Source: Steroidobacter agaridevorans
Lineage (GTDB): Bacteria > Pseudomonadota > Gammaproteobacteria > Steroidobacterales > Steroidobacteraceae
DNA: 55,296 nucleotides
Reading direction: 5' to 3'
Assembly: GCF_009932555.1 (NCBI RefSeq)
Contig: NZ_BLJO01000009.1
Location: 123,257 to 178,552, forward strand
In this document: positions 8,702 through 17,267 of the stretch, in pieces
Layout: the number at the start of each line of letters is the position of its first letter
How positions within the stretch are numbered: position 1 is the stretch's first letter
Translations under genes and position numbers: made by a program
The notes under the pieces: model-generated
Database searches by the model: none
The model's input: only the letters and a program-made list of their open reading frames with translations
Told to the model about the DNA's origin: nothing

Positions 8702-10594
8702 ATGAATTCAGCCACGCCTCACCCGTTGCTGGCAGCGATCGGCTCACCGGCCGATCTGCGCAAGCTTGCGGCCAGCGAACTGCCGCAGGTCGCCACGGAG
8801 CTGCGCCAATATCTGATCGACACCGTCAGCCAGATGGGCGGCCATTTCGCCGCCGGCCTCGGCACGGTCGAGCTCACGGTCGCTTTGCATTATGTATTCG
8901 ATACGCCGAACGACCGGCTGGTGTGGGACGTGGGTCATCAGGCTTATCCGCACAAGGTGCTGACGGGCCGCCGCGATCAGCTGCACACCATCAAACAGAA
9001 AGAGGGCCTGGCGCCGTTTCCAACGCGCAGCGAAAGCGAATACGACACGTTTGGCGTCGGTCATTCCAGCACTTCGATCAGCGCCGCGCTCGGCATGGCC
9101 ATCGGCGCCGCTGCGAAGAAGGAAGATCGGCGCGTCGTGGCCGTGATCGGCGATGGCGCGATGAGCGCCGGCATGGCGTTCGAAGCGCTCAATCATGCCG
9201 GCAGCCTCGATGTCGACATGCTGGTCATCCTGAACGACAACGACATGTCGATCTCGGAGAACGTCGGCGCCTTTTCGAATTACTTCGCGCGCGTGCTGTC
9301 CGGCAAGTTGTATGCAACGCTGCGTGAAGGCAGCAAGAAAGTGCTGAGCCGCATGCCGACCGTGTGGGAGCTGGCGCGCCGCTCCGAAGAGCACATGAAA
9401 GGCATGGTGTTGCCGGGCACGATTTTCGAGGAGATGGGCTTCAATTACATCGGGCCCATCGACGGCCACGATGTGAATGCGCTGGTCGCGACGCTGCGAA
9501 ACCTGCGGGATCTGAAAGGCCCGCAGTTCCTGCATGTGATCACGCGCAAGGGCAAAGGCTACGCGCCCGCCGAAGCCGATCCGATCAAATGGCACGGCCC
9601 GGGCCCGTTCGATCCCAAGAGCGGCGTGATCTTCAAAGAGAAGGCCAGCGGCCCGAGCTACTCTCAGGTGTTCGGCCAGTGGATGTGCGACATGGCGGCG
9701 GCCGACCCGAAAGTGGTCGCGATCACGCCGGCGATGCGCGAGGGCTCCGGCCTGGTCGAATATTCCAAACGTTTCGCCGCCCGTTACTTCGACGTGGCGA
9801 TTGCCGAACAGCATGCGGTGACGCTGGCTGCCGGCATGGCGTGCGAAGGGCTGCGGCCGGTGGTCGCGATCTATTCGACGTTTCTGCAGCGTGCGTACGA
9901 TCAATTGATTCATGACGTCGCGATTCAAAACCTGCCCGTGACATTTGCGATCGATCGAGCTGGCCTGGTCGGCGGCGACGGCGCCACGCACCAGGGCAGT
10001 TATGACCTGTCGTTCATGCGCTGTATTCCGAACCTGATCGTGATGGCGCCGGCGGATGAGAACGAGTGCCGTCAGATGCTGTACACCGCCGTGCAGTCGA
10101 ATCTCCCGGCCGCTGTTCGGTATCCGCGCGGCCAAGGTCCAGGCGCGACGATCGAACAGACGATGCGCGCCCTGCCCATCGGCAAAGCTCAGATCCGCCG
10201 CGAGGGCCGCAGTGGGCTGGCGATCTTCGCCGTCGGCGCGATGGTCCCGCTCTGCGAACGGATCGCCGAGAAGATCGACGCGACCGTCGTGAACCTGCGC
10301 TTCATCAAGCCGCTGGATGAGGAGTTGATCGTGCGTGTCGCGGCCAATCACCGCGCGATCGTGACGGTCGAAGAGAACGTCGTGGCGGGCGGCGCCGGCT
10401 CGGCCATTACCGAATGCCTGGCCGCCCATGGTCATATTCCACCGACCCTGAACCTGGGCATCCCCGACCGCTTCATGGAGCACGGCTCCCGCGAGGACTG
10501 CCTGGCAGCAGCCGGCCTGGACCTGGCGTCGCTGGAGTCGGCGATTACCCGCTGGTGGCAGGGCGAGAAGCGCCTGACCGCCGTCGGCGGCTGA
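8702..10594 (+). CDS. dxs: 1-deoxy-D-xylulose-5-phosphate synthase
   Basis: Thiamine-diphosphate enzyme joining pyruvate and glyceraldehyde-3-phosphate, first step of the MEP isoprenoid pathway. Its 630 aa match the usual length. Visible are [19 protein letters not shown] (His49 region), the ThDP/Mg motif [15 protein letters not shown] (150-164), the catalytic [16 protein letters not shown] and the transketolase-like C-terminal domain. It lies 82 bp after ispA on the same strand, so both early MEP flux and farnesyl diphosphate formation may share control. Its product also feeds thiamine and pyridoxal synthesis, linking it to thiL and glyA further along. Confidence 0.97.
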   Translation: MNSATPHPLLAAIGSPADLRKLAASELPQVATELRQYLIDTVSQMGGHFAAGLGTVELTVALHYVFDTPNDRLVWDVGHQAYPHKVLTGRRDQLHTIKQKEGLAPFPTRSESEYDTFGVGHSSTSISAALGMAIGAAAKKEDRRVVAVIGDGAMSAGMAFEALNHAGSLDVDMLVILNDNDMSISENVGAFSNYFARVLSGKLYATLREGSKKVLSRMPTVWELARRSEEHMKGMVLPGTIFEEMGFNYIGPIDGHDVNALVATLRNLRDLKGPQFLHVITRKGKGYAPAEADPIKWHGPGPFDPKSGVIFKEKASGPSYSQVFGQWMCDMAAADPKVVAITPAMREGSGLVEYSKRFAARYFDVAIAEQHAVTLAAGMACEGLRPVVAIYSTFLQRAYDQLIHDVAIQNLPVTFAIDRAGLVGGDGATHQGSYDLSFMRCIPNLIVMAPADENECRQMLYTAVQSNLPAAVRYPRGQGPGATIEQTMRALPIGKAQIRREGRSGLAIFAVGAMVPLCERIAEKIDATVVNLRFIKPLDEELIVRVAANHRAIVTVEENVVAGGAGSAITECLAAHGHIPPTLNLGIPDRFMEHGSREDCLAAAGLDLASLESAITRWWQGEKRLTAVGG

Positions 10595-10635
10595 GTCGGG
10601 CTAAGAACCTCACACTTTTGGCATTTCAGTATTTC

Positions 10636-10665
10636 CAGGGCGGGGGAACGGCCTCCGGCCCCCTT
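10636..10665 (+). terminator. GC-rich hairpin after dxs
   Basis: GGGGG and GGCC arms face GGCCCCC around a short loop in the 141-bp gap between dxs and folE2. There is no clean T-run after it, so it is at best a weak intrinsic terminator. A TATACT sequence follows at about 10671 and could be a -10 element for folE2. Confidence 0.3.
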
Positions 10666-10735
10666 GATCTATACTGCGGCTGACCAAATCGATGAGCCCT
10701 TAGGCCGGTGCTCCGGCCCGGTCCGGAAATCCTGT

Positions 10736-11569
10736 ATGTCGACATTGCCCAAAAGCGTCGCCTCTCCGCCCCCGACCTCCATCGAGGACGTGCAGGCCCG
10801 CGCCGATTCCCGCCGCATCCCGATCAACAAGGTCGGCATCAAGGACGTCTATCACCCGGTGCGGGTGAAGGACCGCTCCAGCGGCGAACAGCACACCATC
10901 GCGAACTTCAACATGTACGTGGCCCTGCCCCACAACTTCAAGGGCACGCACATGTCACGCTTCGTCGAGCTGCTCCACGGCAACGAACGTGAGATCTCCG
11001 TCGAATCGTTCCGCGACATCCTCGCCCAGATGACCGAGAAGCTGAACGCGCAGACCGGCCACATCGAAATGGAGTTTCCGTTCTTCGTGATGAAGAAGGC
11101 GCCTGTGTCGGGCGTCGAGAGCTTGATGAATTACCAGGCATCGCTGATCGGCGAGCTTCACAACGGCGTGTCCGAGCTGTGGCTCAAGGTCGTCGTGGCC
11201 GCCACCAGCCTGTGCCCCTGCTCCAAGGACATCTCCAAGTACGGCGCCCACAACCAGCGCTCCCACATCACCATCAAGGCCAAGGTCGACGGTCACATGT
11301 GGCTGGAAGAACTGATCGACATCGCCGAGTCGGAAGCTTCCTGCGAGGTCTACGGCATCCTGAAGCGCGCCGACGAAAAACACGTCACCGAACGCGCCTA
11401 CGAGAACCCCAAGTTCGTCGAAGACATCGTCCGCGACGTCGCCGTCCGCATGAACAACGAAGCCCGCGTCCGCGCCTACGTGGTCGAAGCGGAGAACTTC
11501 GAGTCCATCCACAATCACTCGGCCTACGCGCTGATCGAAAACGACAAGGACGAAGTGGTCGGGCTGTAA
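10736..11569 (+). CDS. folE2: GTP cyclohydrolase I, FolE2 (type IB) family
   Basis: Converts GTP to 7,8-dihydroneopterin triphosphate for folate and related cofactors. The 277-aa product from ATG 10736 has the FolE2 core: [35 protein letters not shown], the active-site stretch [23 protein letters not shown] (Cys160 and Cys162, His172), and [28 protein letters not shown]. FolE2 enzymes are known to work without the strict zinc requirement of FolE and are often expressed under zinc limitation. I see no clear Zur box here. The frame continues upstream to 10664, but that part is not family-like; GGA precedes the chosen ATG. Confidence 0.93.
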   Translation: MSTLPKSVASPPPTSIEDVQARADSRRIPINKVGIKDVYHPVRVKDRSSGEQHTIANFNMYVALPHNFKGTHMSRFVELLHGNEREISVESFRDILAQMTEKLNAQTGHIEMEFPFFVMKKAPVSGVESLMNYQASLIGELHNGVSELWLKVVVAATSLCPCSKDISKYGAHNQRSHITIKAKVDGHMWLEELIDIAESEASCEVYGILKRADEKHVTERAYENPKFVEDIVRDVAVRMNNEARVRAYVVEAENFESIHNHSAYALIENDKDEVVGL

Positions 11570-11608
11570 CAGGCCATCGGACCTTAGCGCCTTGTAAGCC
11601 GTTTCCTC

Positions 11609-11626
11609 ACAGGGCATAAACCCTGT
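11609..11626 (+). promoter_or_regulatory. Hairpin abutting the start codon of the HExxH gene
   Basis: ACAGGG (11609-11614) and CCCTGT (11621-11626) form a six-bp stem with a six-base loop ending exactly before ATG 11627. There is no separate Shine-Dalgarno, so the stem may control initiation, or the message may be translated weakly. Confidence 0.35.
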
Positions 11627-12169
11627 ATGGATATCTCAGCGCTTCAGAGCCGCCTGCCCGCCATCCGCAAGTGGATCGATACCACGGTCGAGGACCATCG
11701 GCCGGTGGCGCGCCCGCTGACTTCACTGGGGTTTGCGAGGCTGGCGCATTATTTCGATGCCGAGACTCTGAAGCGGGCGTCGGTGGTCGAAGTGGATGTA
11801 GTTCCCAAGCCGCCCCTGACCACACTTGGGTTACACCAGTTCTCCGACTTCGAACAGATGAACGGCGCCGGCGTGACGTATGGCGATGTCTATTTCGTCG
11901 AAAGGTCACGAGCGAGGGATGAGTCGCTGCACTTCCATGAGCTGGTGCACACGATCCAGTGCCAGATTCTGGGGATAGATCGCTTCATGCTCGCGTACGC
12001 GCTCGGACACCTCGTCGGCGGCGGGTACGAGAACAATCCTCTGGAAGAAGTGGCGCACACGCTCGAAGGCATCTTTGCTCGCGAGCCCCGGCTGTTCCGA
12101 GTGGAACCTATCGTCAGCCAACATCTCGAGCGAGTCGTGCCGGCACTGATGAAAGCCGCCGGCTTGTGA
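11627..12169 (+). CDS. Hypothetical protein with HExxH zinc-protease-like motif
   Basis: A 180-aa protein of unknown function. The segment SLHFHELVHTIQCQILG contains HELVH, the HExxH zinc-binding motif, and GGGYENNPLEEVAH about 35 residues later could supply a glutamate third ligand, as in gluzincins. There is no signal peptide or membrane segment, so it is predicted cytoplasmic. It starts 57 bp after folE2 on the same strand and ends at a strong bidirectional terminator, so it may be the last gene of the dxs-folE2 unit. Peptidase activity is a guess from the motif. Similarly compact HExxH proteins are often annotated only as hypothetical. Confidence 0.75.
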   Translation: MDISALQSRLPAIRKWIDTTVEDHRPVARPLTSLGFARLAHYFDAETLKRASVVEVDVVPKPPLTTLGLHQFSDFEQMNGAGVTYGDVYFVERSRARDESLHFHELVHTIQCQILGIDRFMLAYALGHLVGGGYENNPLEEVAHTLEGIFAREPRLFRVEPIVSQHLERVVPALMKAAGL

Positions 12170-12183
12170 GTGCCCTGCAATTG

Positions 12184-12217
12184 AAAACAAAAAACCGGGC
12201 GGAGCCCGGTTTTTTTG
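12184..12217. terminator. Bidirectional intrinsic terminator
   Basis: The stem ACCGGGC-GGA-GCCCGGT is preceded by an A-run and followed by seven T residues. It therefore works on both strands between the convergent HExxH gene (plus) and the kinase gene (minus). This is the clearest terminator in the window. Confidence 0.92.
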
Positions 12218-12239
12218 AATAGACAGTGCCGCGGCGTTA

Positions 12240-13553
12240 TCAGCTGGCGCTTTGCAGTCGGCTGATCAAGCTGCGCAGGAACACTTTGTTGAAGCGCAGC
12301 TGACACGCCGCCGAGCTCTGCTCCAGCAACGTTGAGCTCACTTTCATGAGCGTCACACCGCTCAGCGCCTTGATCGTCGCGAGACGCTTCGCGCCGCGCA
12401 CGTAGCTGGTCTCGCCGAAACAATCGCCCGCTTCGAGCTGGCCGACAAGGTTGCCGGCGCGCATCACGGCGACGCTGCCGGAGACGATGACGTAGAAACG
12501 ATCGTCCATCTCGCCTTCCTTGACGATCTCCTCGCCCTGGTCGTAGTCCTGCCACGTGCTCGCGCGCAGCACTTCCAGGATCTCCGACTGAGAGAAGTCG
12601 TGGAAGAACTTGAGCGTGCGCAGGATGGAGAACTGTTCCTGGCGATCCAGCTTCGACGTGCCATCGCGCAGCGCCTGGTGGACGCGCGTGAGATCGGCCG
12701 CCAGCTCCAGGCCGTTGCGATAGCGCTTGGCCGGATCCTTCTGCAGCGCCTTGGCGACCGAAGTCTCCAGCACCTCAGGAATATCCGGGCGCAACGCGTG
12801 AATCGGCTGCGCAGTGGCATAAACGATCTGATGCAGCAGCTTGGAAAGATTGCCGCCGCGGAACGGACGAAAGCCCGTCAACATTTCATACAGCACGGCG
12901 CCGAGCGAATACAGATCCGAACGGTTGGTGATCTCCAGCGACTGCACCTGCTCGGGCGACATATACGACGGGCTGCCGGCGATGCCTTCGATGCGCGAGA
13001 TATCGGAATCGGCGACCAGCGCGATGCCGAAGTCGATGATGCGCACGTCATTGGCTTGCGTGAGCATGATGTTCGACGGCTTGATGTCGCGATGGATGAC
13101 GCCGCGGCTGTGTGCGTAGTGCAGCGCCTTGGCGCACTTGTACATGATCTCCGCCACGTCATCGACGGGCAGCAGGTTGTCCGGTTTGCAGTAAGCCGAC
13201 AGCGTGCGCGCGCCGTGCACGTGCTCGGTGACGATGTAGTAGTGACCGTCTTCCTCGCCGGCGTCGAAGATGGGCAGGATGTTCGGATGCTGGAGCATAC
13301 CGACCATGTGCGCTTCGGAAAGGAACATCTTGCGCGTGACGCGCGCGCGATCTTCGTCGTGCGACTCGAGGTTGTAGACCTTGATCGCCACGTCGCGGCG
13401 GTAGTAAGGATCGTGAGAAAGGTAGACGACGCCGGTGCTGCCGCGACCGACTTCCTTGACGATGACATATTTCCCGATCTTCTCGGGAATGCGCTGTTCG
13501 CGTGTGGCGCTGCGCTGTGCCATCAGACTGCCCATCTCACTGCTCGGGCTCAC
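12240..13553 (-). CDS. Ser/Thr protein kinase with C-terminal cyclic-nucleotide-binding-like domain
   Basis: A 437-aa Hanks-type kinase. The kinase domain spans ~29-295: glycine loop GRGSTGVV (37-44), Lys58 in DVAIKVY, αC Glu80, catalytic HRDIKPSN (Asp156), DFG at 174-176 and the SYMSPEQ activation segment. Residues ~315-430 form a cNMP-binding β-roll with GEIV-type turns and FGETSYVRGAKRLATI, matching the phosphate-binding cassette FGE...R..A pattern. There is no transmembrane helix, unlike PknB-type kinases. The order is kinase then CNB, the reverse of eukaryotic PKG. GTG 13553 is the longest start; ATG 13535 or 13523 are alternatives. Control by cAMP, cGMP or protein contact is inferred. 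No phosphatase or obvious substrate is adjacent. Confidence 0.88.
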   Translation of the reverse strand: MSPSSEMGSLMAQRSATREQRIPEKIGKYVIVKEVGRGSTGVVYLSHDPYYRRDVAIKVYNLESHDEDRARVTRKMFLSEAHMVGMLQHPNILPIFDAGEEDGHYYIVTEHVHGARTLSAYCKPDNLLPVDDVAEIMYKCAKALHYAHSRGVIHRDIKPSNIMLTQANDVRIIDFGIALVADSDISRIEGIAGSPSYMSPEQVQSLEITNRSDLYSLGAVLYEMLTGFRPFRGGNLSKLLHQIVYATAQPIHALRPDIPEVLETSVAKALQKDPAKRYRNGLELAADLTRVHQALRDGTSKLDRQEQFSILRTLKFFHDFSQSEILEVLRASTWQDYDQGEEIVKEGEMDDRFYVIVSGSVAVMRAGNLVGQLEAGDCFGETSYVRGAKRLATIKALSGVTLMKVSSTLLEQSSAACQLRFNKVFLRSLISRLQSAS

Positions 13554-13594
13554 TTCGGGCTCACTGACTCTGGTCGATTGACTATTGTCGTTAC

Positions 13595-13622
13595 TACACG
13601 GCGCCTCAAGAGGCGCTGTGTA
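13595..13622 (-). terminator. Strong hairpin directly after pgpA
   Basis: Arms 13595-13607 and 13610-13622 pair over 13 bp with one G-U and a two-base loop, starting right after the pgpA stop codon. There is no T-run, so it may be a Rho-linked or mRNA-stabilising 3' structure closing the riboflavin/thiamine block. Confidence 0.6.
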
Positions 13623-14099
13623 TTAGAGGATGTATCGAATTCCTAGCAAGATCGCTGCCGCGAAAATGCCTGCAATAACGTCATCTAGCATAATTCCCAG
13701 CCCGCCAGAGAGACTGTGATCAGCCTCGCGGATCGGCCAGGGCTTCCAGATATCGAACAGCCGGAACAAAGCGAACCCGGCCACCACCCAGTACGTCTTG
13801 GCCGGCACCGTCAACATCGTGACGGCGAAGCCGGTGATCTCATCCCAGACGATACCAGGATGATCGTGCACGCCGAGCCGCTTCGCGCTCTCGCCGCACA
13901 CGTAGATACCGAAGATAGCGGCCAGGATGGCGAAAGCTAGATGCACGGCGAATCCAAACTGCATCACAAAAAGCACGATTGGGATGGCGATCAAGGTCCC
14001 AAACGTGCCCGGCGCCCACGGACTCAGCCCGCTGCCGAAGCCAAATGCGAAAAGATGCACGGGGTCGCGCATCAGAGCCGGCTGGGCTGACCATTTCAT
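13623..14099 (-). CDS. pgpA: Phosphatidylglycerophosphatase A
   Basis: A 158-aa inner-membrane phosphatase removing phosphate from phosphatidylglycerophosphate to make phosphatidylglycerol. The start at ATG 14099 (MKWSAQPALMRDPVHLFAFGFGSGLSPWAPGTFGTL) gives the typical PgpA N-terminus; a longer frame upstream overlaps thiL and is not family-like. Family signatures are GSGLSPWAPGTFGTL, ESAKRLGVHDHPGIVWDEITGF, LFRLFDIWKPWPI and the C-terminal GGLGIMLDDVIAG. Several hydrophobic helices are visible. It begins 11 bp after the thiL stop; thiL-pgpA adjacency is classic in gammaproteobacteria. Confidence 0.94.
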   Translation of the reverse strand: MKWSAQPALMRDPVHLFAFGFGSGLSPWAPGTFGTLIAIPIVLFVMQFGFAVHLAFAILAAIFGIYVCGESAKRLGVHDHPGIVWDEITGFAVTMLTVPAKTYWVVAGFALFRLFDIWKPWPIREADHSLSGGLGIMLDDVIAGIFAAAILLGIRYIL

Positions 14100-14110
14100 G
14101 CCGCGTGCCC

Positions 14111-15076
14111 TCAGTCGCCGGCCGCGAAATGATCGTAGCCCGCGCGCTTGATCCTGAACGGCTGGCCGTTCCGCAAGCACACCACCTCCGTATCGACCGT
14201 AATGACGCCAATTTGCGTCACCCGTTGCTGAAGCTGCAGCGTGCTCAACACCGTGGCCGCCCGTTCGGCCGGCAAAGTAAACAGCAGCTCATAGTCGTCG
14301 CCACCGGCGAGCGCGTACTGCAATCCATCGTCTGCTTCGAACAACTCGCGCATGGCCGCGGACTCAGGCAACAGGTCGACATTCAGCTGCGCTCCTACCC
14401 CACTCGCAGCACAAAGTTTCTTCAGGTCGGTCAGCAGGCCATCGGAAACATCCATGGCCGCCGTTGCTACGGTTCGCAACTGCCGGCCCAATTCGATTCG
14501 GGGGCGCGGTCGAAGGAAACGATGAGTGAGAAAGGCCCCGGGCTCGCCGCCCAGAATGTGTCGCTGAATCACCGCCAGGCCGGCAGCCGCCTCCCCGGGG
14601 ATTCCTGAAACAAACAACAGGTCGCCGGGCTTCGCCCCCGACCGCGTGAGCCACGCGTCGGATTCGACCCAGCCGGCGACTTGCACAGTGATCACCAACG
14701 GTCCGCGCACGGTGTCGCCGCCAACCAGCGCGACGTTGTATTCATCCGCCAGCTCGAACAACCCGGTCGCGAAACCGTTGAGCCACTGTTCATTCGCACG
14801 CGGCAGCGACAAAGACAGTGTCATCCAGGCAGGCTCGGCCCCCATCGCGGCGAGATCGCTCAGGTTCACGGCGAGCGCGCGATAACCAACATCGGCTGCA
14901 TCGCTGTCGGCCAGAAAATGAACGCCCTCGACGATGGTGTCCATCGCAACCACGAGCTTGCGGCCCGCGTGCGTGTCGAGCACGGCCGCATCGTCACCGA
15001 CACCGAGCAATACGTCGCCTCGCCCGCTGCTGCGGGCAAAGTAACGAGCGATGATGTCGAATTCTCCGAGGCTCAT
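14111..15076 (-). CDS. thiL: Thiamine-monophosphate kinase
   Basis: ATP-dependent kinase making thiamine diphosphate from thiamine monophosphate, last step of thiamine cofactor synthesis. Its 321 aa match the family. Visible motifs are GVGDDAAVLD (25-34), VAMDTIVEGVHFLADSD, GYRALAVNLSDLAAMGAEP, LVGGDTVRGPL, AAMDVSDGLLTDLKKLC and ALAGGDDYELLFTLP. These are the PurM-like ATP-binding fold with its metal-binding aspartates. It lies between nusB and pgpA in the minus-strand block. Its product is the cofactor of Dxs encoded on the other strand nearby. Confidence 0.96.
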   Translation of the reverse strand: MSLGEFDIIARYFARSSGRGDVLLGVGDDAAVLDTHAGRKLVVAMDTIVEGVHFLADSDAADVGYRALAVNLSDLAAMGAEPAWMTLSLSLPRANEQWLNGFATGLFELADEYNVALVGGDTVRGPLVITVQVAGWVESDAWLTRSGAKPGDLLFVSGIPGEAAAGLAVIQRHILGGEPGAFLTHRFLRPRPRIELGRQLRTVATAAMDVSDGLLTDLKKLCAASGVGAQLNVDLLPESAAMRELFEADDGLQYALAGGDDYELLFTLPAERAATVLSTLQLQQRVTQIGVITVDTEVVCLRNGQPFRIKRAGYDHFAAGD

Positions 15077-15108
15077 GAGCAGAGAGTAGCCTCAGTTCGA
15101 AGCGGCTG

Positions 15109-15567
15109 CTATTGCCGTTCGGCGGCGCGAATCTCGCGGGCGGCGCGGTCCAGGACGGCGTTGATGTACTTGTGCGCGTCGGTGGCGCCGAAGCGCTTGC
15201 ACAGGTCGACGCCCTCGTTGATCACCACCCGATAGGGAACATCCAGACGGCGCTGCAGCTCGTACATGCCGATCATCAGGATCGCGGCTTCGACCGGGTC
15301 GAGCTGCTCCAGCGGACGATCGACGAACGGCTTCAACGCGGTCGTGATCTCTTCATGCCGCGCAATGACCTGGGTGAGAAGCTCGACGAAATGATCCTCA
15401 TCGACGCCCGCCGAATCCTCGCTCTCCAGATATTGCTGCTTGATCTCGACGGCGTCCTGCTGCGTCAGCTGCCATTGATACAGCGCCTGCATCGCCAGCT
15501 TGCGGGCGAGCGAACGCGCGCGAGAGCCGGTGCCACGGGCGATTTGTTTGGGAGCCTCGTCAGTCAT
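15109..15567 (-). CDS. nusB: Transcription antitermination factor NusB
   Basis: A small helical RNA-binding protein (152 aa) that with NusE binds boxA of rRNA leaders. RARSLARKLAMQALYQWQL is the conserved N-terminal helix, and DPVEAAILMIGMYELQRRLDVPYRVVINEGVDLCKRFGATDAHKYINAVLDRA is the C-terminal NusB signature. ATG 15567 overlaps the TGA of ribH by one base (TGATG), implying translational coupling; a TTG one codon earlier is the alternative. The ribH-nusB-thiL order is common in proteobacteria. Confidence 0.96.
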   Translation of the reverse strand: MTDEAPKQIARGTGSRARSLARKLAMQALYQWQLTQQDAVEIKQQYLESEDSAGVDEDHFVELLTQVIARHEEITTALKPFVDRPLEQLDPVEAAILMIGMYELQRRLDVPYRVVINEGVDLCKRFGATDAHKYINAVLDRAAREIRAAERQ

Positions 15568-16043
15568 CAAGCTTCGATCTTGCGCAACAGATTGGCGAGC
15601 TCGATCGCGGTCACGGCCGCGTCGCTACCCTTGTTACCTGCCTTGGTTCCAGCGCGCTCCACGGCCTGCTCGATCGTGTCGGTGGTGAGCACGCCGAACG
15701 AGACGGGAATGCCGGTGTCGTTTGCCACCCGGGCGAGACCGCCGGCGCATTCACCTGCGACATAATCGAAGTGCGCGGTGGCGCCCTTGATCACGGCGCC
15801 GAGCGCGATGATGGCGTCATAGCGCTTGCTCAGTGCGAGCTTGCGGGCGACGACCGGCAGGTCGAACGCACCCGGCGCGCGCACGATCTCGATCTGCTTG
15901 TCGCTGGCGCCATGGCGACGCAGCGAGTCGACCGCGCCCTTCACCAGCTGATCGACGATGAACTCGTTGAAGCGCGACGCCAGGATGGCAAAGCGCAGCT
16001 CGCGACATTGCAGGTCGCCTTCGAGGGTCTTGATGGAATCCAT
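15567..16043 (-). CDS. ribH: 6,7-dimethyl-8-ribityllumazine synthase
   Basis: Joins the ribityl-pyrimidine from RibD with the butanone phosphate from RibB to form lumazine, the substrate of riboflavin synthase. The 158-aa product from ATG 16043 has [20 protein letters not shown], the substrate loop [30 protein letters not shown] with the catalytic His, and [20 protein letters not shown]. An in-frame GTG three codons earlier (16052) is possible. A 110-bp gap separates it from ribBX upstream and it overlaps nusB downstream. Confidence 0.96.
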   Translation of the reverse strand: MDSIKTLEGDLQCRELRFAILASRFNEFIVDQLVKGAVDSLRRHGASDKQIEIVRAPGAFDLPVVARKLALSKRYDAIIALGAVIKGATAHFDYVAGECAGGLARVANDTGIPVSFGVLTTDTIEQAVERAGTKAGNKGSDAAVTAIELANLLRKIEA

Positions 16044-16153
16044 GGAATACACGCGGGCAGCGCCGGAGATGGGGGGCGAAGTATACGGAAATAGGCCTCT
16101 CGGGCCTAGGATGCACTAAGCCCCTCTTCCCCTACTGACGCCCGCGGCTGGCC

Positions 16154-17260
16154 TCAGCCGTGGACGTACTCGACCACTTCCAGGTCGAAGCCCGACAAGC
16201 CCTGCATTTGCTTCGGCGCCGACAGCACCCGCATCCGGCTCACGCCCAGATCGCGCAGGATCTGGGCGCCAATGCCGTAGGTTCGCAGCACTTCGGGGCC
16301 GACACGGCGCGGCGTATTGGCCGCATCCGTGTGGTTGATGGCCTGCACGGCATCCATCAGATCGCGAGCCGTTTCCTCGGGCCGCAGGATCACGATCACG
16401 CCATTGCCTTCCTTGGCGACGCGGGCCATGGCCGAGCGCAACGGCCAGCCCAGTGCCGGATCGTGGATGCCGACCACATCGCCCAACGTGTTCTTCAAAT
16501 GCACGCGGACCAGCGGCGGCTTGGCATTGGACAGCTCGCCTGCCACCAGCGCCAGATGCACCGTGCGATTCACGTGATCTTCGTAGCAGTACATGCGGAA
16601 CGCACCGAACTCGGTCTGCACCTGCTGCTCGGAGATGCGCTCCACCGAACGTTCCTTTTCCAGGCGGTAGCGGATCAAGTCGGCGATGGTGCCGATCTTC
16701 AGATTGTGCTGTTGGGCAAACTTTTCCAGATCCGGACGGCGCGCCATGGTGCCGTCGTCGTTCAAGATCTCGACGATCGCGGCCGCCGGCTCGAGGCCGG
16801 CCAGGCGCGTCAGATCGCAGCCCGCTTCGGTGTGACCGGCACGCGTGAGCACGCCGCCAAGCTGCGCCATGATCGGAAAGATATGACCGGGCTGACGCAG
16901 ATCTTCCGGCTTCGCCTCCTTACGCACGGCCGCGCGAATCGTGGCCGCCCTATCGTGCGCCGAAATGCCGGTGGTCACGCCTTCGGCCGCTTCGATGGAC
17001 AACGTGAAGTTGGTGCGATGATCGATGTGGGTCTCGCTCACCATCAGCGGCAGACGCAGTTGTTTGCAGCGTTCGCGAGTCAGCGTGAGACAGATCAGGC
17101 CGCGCGCGTAGCGCACCATGAAATTCACATCTTCGGGCCGGACGAACTCGCCCGCCATGACCAGGTCGCCCTCGTTCTCGCGGTCCTCATCGTCCATGAT
17201 GATGACCATCTTGCCGGCACGGATGTCGGCCAGGATCTCATCGATTGAATTCAGCTTCAT
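16154..17260 (-). CDS. ribBA: 3,4-dihydroxy-2-butanone-4-phosphate synthase fused to degenerate GTP cyclohydrolase II domain (RibBX type)
   Basis: The 368-aa protein has an intact RibB half (~1-205): acidic loop DDEDRENEGD (23-32), FTLSIEAAEGVTTGISAHDRAATI and GHIFPIMAQLGGVLTRAGHTEA. It makes the four-carbon unit for riboflavin from ribulose-5-phosphate. The C-terminal half is RibA-shaped (VQTEFGAFRMYCYEDH, LVRVHLKNTLGDVVG) but lacks all three zinc cysteines of the HSEC...RCDC region, and the catalytic RQEGRG is replaced by RPEETA. GTP cyclohydrolase II activity is therefore unlikely, and a true RibA should be encoded elsewhere. Similar ribBX genes are known in Pseudomonas. It lies 7 bp after ribE. 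Confidence 0.93.
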   Translation of the reverse strand: MKLNSIDEILADIRAGKMVIIMDDEDRENEGDLVMAGEFVRPEDVNFMVRYARGLICLTLTRERCKQLRLPLMVSETHIDHRTNFTLSIEAAEGVTTGISAHDRAATIRAAVRKEAKPEDLRQPGHIFPIMAQLGGVLTRAGHTEAGCDLTRLAGLEPAAAIVEILNDDGTMARRPDLEKFAQQHNLKIGTIADLIRYRLEKERSVERISEQQVQTEFGAFRMYCYEDHVNRTVHLALVAGELSNAKPPLVRVHLKNTLGDVVGIHDPALGWPLRSAMARVAKEGNGVIVILRPEETARDLMDAVQAINHTDAANTPRRVGPEVLRTYGIGAQILRDLGVSRMRVLSAPKQMQGLSGFDLEVVEYVHG

Positions 17261-17267
17261 GCGAGTC

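Noticed and set aside
16085-16160. FMN riboswitch ahead of ribH or ribBX
   Set aside because: Small GC hairpins are present (for example TAGGCC/GGCCTA near 16093) but the conserved FMN aptamer core segments are not visible and the gap is only about 110 bp.
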